Below are positions 5,779 to 7,708 of a DNA stretch of 7,708 nt, in pieces. The notes below the pieces were generated by a model, which did no database searches, was not told where the DNA came from, and saw nothing but the letters and a program-made list of their open reading frames with translations. The position numbers and the translations under genes are program-made. The stretch is from an uncultured bacterium (lineage in GTDB: Bacteria > Krumholzibacteriota > Krumholzibacteriia > LZORAL124-64-63): NCBI GenBank assembly GCA_903847545.1, contig CAINDZ010000586.1:1-7708 (forward strand). Direction: 5' to 3'. Position 1 is the first letter of the stretch. Each line of letters begins with the position of its first letter.

Positions 5779-6405
5779 ATGTTCAAGAGAGCCGTTCTCT
5801 TCGTCGTCGTCCTCTTCGCTGCCGGCCTGCTGCCGGCGCTGCTGTCGACCGCCGCCATCGCCTCGTCCGAACCCAACCAGCTGGGCCTGTTCTACGATGC
5901 CGCCGGCACGGTGGACCAGGTCTCCATCGGCGCCAACACGATGCAGGTGCTGTACCTGGTGCTGCTGAACCCCGTGAACGACGACTACCAGGGCGGCACG
6001 CGCGACGTGGGCTACGTCGGCGGCTTCGAGTGCGGGCTGGTGCCGCCAACCGGCGACCTGGTGCTGGGGGTGGACTTCCCGGCCGTGGCGGTGAACGTGG
6101 GCTCGACGTCGAACCTCATCGTGGGCTACGGCGCGGCGGTGCCCGTGGGCTCGGGCCGCGCCGCCACGCTGGCCAGCGTGCGCGTGCTCAGCTACGGCAA
6201 CAACCGCGACGGCTACCGCCTGGCCCTCGCGTCGCCGCCGTCGCTGGCGGGCTCGCTGGCCTACGTCGACGCCGAGGAGCCGGGGGCCAACCTGGTGGCG
6301 ATGATGCCGGTCAGCGGCGCGTTCGACCGCGCCGTGTTCGCCTTCGGCGACTGGAAGCTGCGCGAGCAGGCCCCGTGGGGCGAGATCAAGATCCTCTTTC
6401 GGTAG
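5779..6405 (+). CDS. Secreted protein of unknown function
   Basis: This 208-aa protein has a signal peptide (MFKR, a long hydrophobic core to about residue 23, likely cleavage around AIAS-SE near 29-30). The mature part is rich in short beta-strands and small residues: LGLFYDAAGTVDQVSI (35-50), MQVLYLVLLNP (55-65), VGGFEC (80-85), then SNLIVGYG and ATLASVRVLSYG. The layout of a dated or labelled opening strand, a YLVLLNP strand and a GFEC turn recalls a family of small exported proteins common in uncultured FCB-adjacent genomes, but I cannot name a described family. It has one cysteine in the mature chain (C85). It ends in APWGEIKILFR, resembling a WGxIKxLYR tail I associate with exported proteins of these lineages; this is recollection, not a search result. 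The gene is divergent from the redox operon, and its last 20 bp overlap the end of the converging acyl-CoA synthetase gene. Function unknown. Confidence 0.82.
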   Translation: MFKRAVLFVVVLFAAGLLPALLSTAAIASSEPNQLGLFYDAAGTVDQVSIGANTMQVLYLVLLNPVNDDYQGGTRDVGYVGGFECGLVPPTGDLVLGVDFPAVAVNVGSTSNLIVGYGAAVPVGSGRAATLASVRVLSYGNNRDGYRLALASPPSLAGSLAYVDAEEPGANLVAMMPVSGAFDRAVFAFGDWKLREQAPWGEIKILFR

Positions 6406-7708
6406 TCGCGCGCGTCCGCAGCTCGGTGCGCAGCACCTTCATCATGCTGCTCTTGGGCAGCTCGGTGATGATGTCGAAGTGGCGCGGCACCTTGTACGGC
6501 GACAGCAGCTTGCGGCAGTGGTCGCGCAGGTCGTCGGCCGTGGCCGACTGGCCGGGGCGCAGCACCACGTACGAGCGCAGCACCTCGCCCCGCTGCGGGT
6601 CGGGCACGCCGATCGTCGCCGCCTCGAGCACCGCCGGGTGCGACAGCAGCACGCCGTCCACCTCGTCGGGGTACACGTTGCAGCCGTTGACGATGACCAT
6701 GTCCTTCTTGCGGCCGACGATGGTGCAGTAGCCGTCCTCGTCCAGGCGTGCCAGGTCGCCCGTGTACACCCAGCCGTCGCGCAGCGTCTGCGCCGTCTCG
6801 TCGGGACGGTTCCAGTAGCCCAGCATGACCTGCGGGCCACGCAGGCAGAGCTCGCCCTCCTCGCCGGGGCCCAGCTCGCGCGTGCCGGTCTCGATGTCGA
6901 CGACCTTGTGGTCGGTGCCCGGCATGGGCACGCCGACGGTGCCCGGCTTGCGCAGGCCGTTCAGCGGGTTGCCGTGCGTGACGGGCGAGGTCTCGGTCAT
7001 CCCGAAGCCCTCGGTGATGCGCCCGCCGGTCAGCGTCTCGAAGCGGCTGAGCACCTCGACGCCCAGCGGCGCCGAGCCCGAGAAGCAGCCCTTGATGCTG
7101 GTGATGTCGAGCTTGTCGATGTCCGGGTAGTTGTTGATGGCGATGTAGAGCGCCGGCACCGCCGGGAACATCGTCACGCGGTAGCGCCGGATGCTGGCCA
7201 CCAGGTCGTCGATGTCGCGCGGGTTCGGGGCCAGCACTATCTGGAAGCCCGCCAGCACCGGCCACAGCATCGACACGGTCATGCCGAAGACGTGGAAAAA
7301 CGGCAGGCAGGCGAGGGTGACCTCCTGGCCGTCCACGGCCTCGTGGAACCACATGCCGCACATCTGCGCGTTCACCGAGATGTTGCGGTGCGTCAGCATG
7401 GCGCCCTTCGATACGCCCGTGGTGCCGCCGGTGTACTGCAGCAGCGCCACGTGGTCGAGCGGGAAGTAGGGCCCGTGCGCGATGGGCGCGTTCTGCTTCA
7501 CCAGGTCGCGGAAGAAGTGGACCACCGGCTCCTTCTTCACGCGCACGTACTGCCCGGTCTTCTTCAGCTTCAGCGGCGCCAGCACGTTCAGCGGGAACGG
7601 CAGGTACTCGGGGATCGACGTGACGACGACGTGCTTCACCGACGTCCGCGACAGGATGCCGCGCAGCTTCCCCGCCCACAGGTAGTCGAGCGTGACGACC
7701 ACCTCGAC
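6386..7708 (-). CDS. AMP-forming acyl-CoA synthetase (long-chain fatty acid-CoA ligase-like), 5'-truncated by window edge
   Basis: This is an ANL-superfamily adenylating enzyme that activates a carboxylate, most likely a fatty acid, to acyl-AMP and then acyl-CoA. The frame is open to the right edge; 440 residues are visible and roughly the first 110 are missing by comparison with usual FadD length. Motifs in order, numbered from the GTG codon at 7702: the P-loop TGGTTGVSKG (91-100), PFFHVFG (134-140), GSAPLG (209-214), GFGMTETSP (232-240), YTGDL (313-317), the hinge GRKKDMVIVNG (330-340) with NVYPDEVD (342-349), and the C-terminal ELPKSSMMK (414-422) with the catalytic lysine at 422. PFFHVFGM and NVYPDEVD are typical of long-chain FadD-like enzymes. 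The usual Gly before the catalytic Lys is Met here. Membrane-proximal cytoplasmic location is expected. The protein ends 16 residues past the lysine, a normal length. The exact acyl substrate cannot be told. Confidence 0.93.
   Translation of the reverse strand, partial: VEVVVTLDYLWAGKLRGILSRTSVKHVVVTSIPEYLPFPLNVLAPLKLKKTGQYVRVKKEPVVHFFRDLVKQNAPIAHGPYFPLDHVALLQYTGGTTGVSKGAMLTHRNISVNAQMCGMWFHEAVDGQEVTLACLPFFHVFGMTVSMLWPVLAGFQIVLAPNPRDIDDLVASIRRYRVTMFPAVPALYIAINNYPDIDKLDITSIKGCFSGSAPLGVEVLSRFETLTGGRITEGFGMTETSPVTHGNPLNGLRKPGTVGVPMPGTDHKVVDIETGTRELGPGEEGELCLRGPQVMLGYWNRPDETAQTLRDGWVYTGDLARLDEDGYCTIVGRKKDMVIVNGCNVYPDEVDGVLLSHPAVLEAATIGVPDPQRGEVLRSYVVLRPGQSATADDLRDHCRKLLSPYKVPRHFDIITELPKSSMMKVLRTELRTRATTERGS

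Noticed and set aside
6261..7679. A second leftward open frame of 472 codons over the acyl-CoA synthetase gene
   Set aside because: Its composition is Arg/Ala/His-rich without motifs, whereas the adjacent frame carries the complete series of adenylate-forming enzyme motifs.
1..7708. Mobile element, CRISPR, tRNA or rRNA content
   Set aside because: I saw no transposase or integrase motifs, no spaced repeat array, no tRNA-like cloverleaf or conserved rRNA segments, and base composition is even across the window.

Overview
This window reads as accessory or envelope-related DNA from a very GC-rich, Gram-negative (diderm) bacterium. Three things suggest a poorly cultured lineage near the FCB group (for example Eisenbacteria or Krumholzibacteriota-like genomes). 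These are a FlgD-like/type-A-sorting-style C-terminal domain with a PNPFNP motif, an Omp28-like lipoprotein, and a thioredoxin domain fused to a DUF6029-like beta-barrel. The placement is an inference from domain style, not from a marker gene. No rRNA, tRNA, CRISPR array, IS element or prophage gene is visible.

Layout, left to right. (1) The 3' three-quarters of a phosphohexomutase (phosphoglucomutase/phosphomannomutase superfamily) runs rightward and stops at 1460. (2) Facing it, only 24 bp away, is the end of a leftward three-gene operon occupying 5513 to 1485. In transcription order it encodes a lipoprotein with two PEGA domains and an Omp28-like CGTC redox domain, a small secreted protein with a CX4C pair and a FlgD-like C-terminal domain, and a TlpA-type thioredoxin (WCKPC) fused to an outer-membrane beta-barrel. 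Gaps inside the operon are 16 and 32 bp, and each gene has a clear Shine-Dalgarno. An almost perfect sigma-70-type promoter (TTGACC, 18 bp, TATAAT) lies about 80 bp upstream of the first gene. (3) A divergent rightward gene (5779-6405) encodes a 208-aa secreted protein of unknown function. (4) Converging on it, with a 20-bp overlap of the coding ends, is the C-terminal part of an AMP-forming acyl-CoA synthetase (FadD-like) that enters from the right edge.

The three-gene operon is the most interesting content. All three products carry signal peptides and paired cysteines, and the last joins a redox domain to an outer-membrane barrel. The most economical reading is a cell-envelope thiol-disulfide system: a lipid-anchored CxxC protein, a secreted CX4C protein that may be a client, and a thioredoxin tethered to or delivered with an outer-membrane protein. 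That role is inferred; the domains and cysteines are seen directly. The phosphomutase, the secreted protein and the acyl-CoA synthetase look like separate transcription units with no evident functional link to it.
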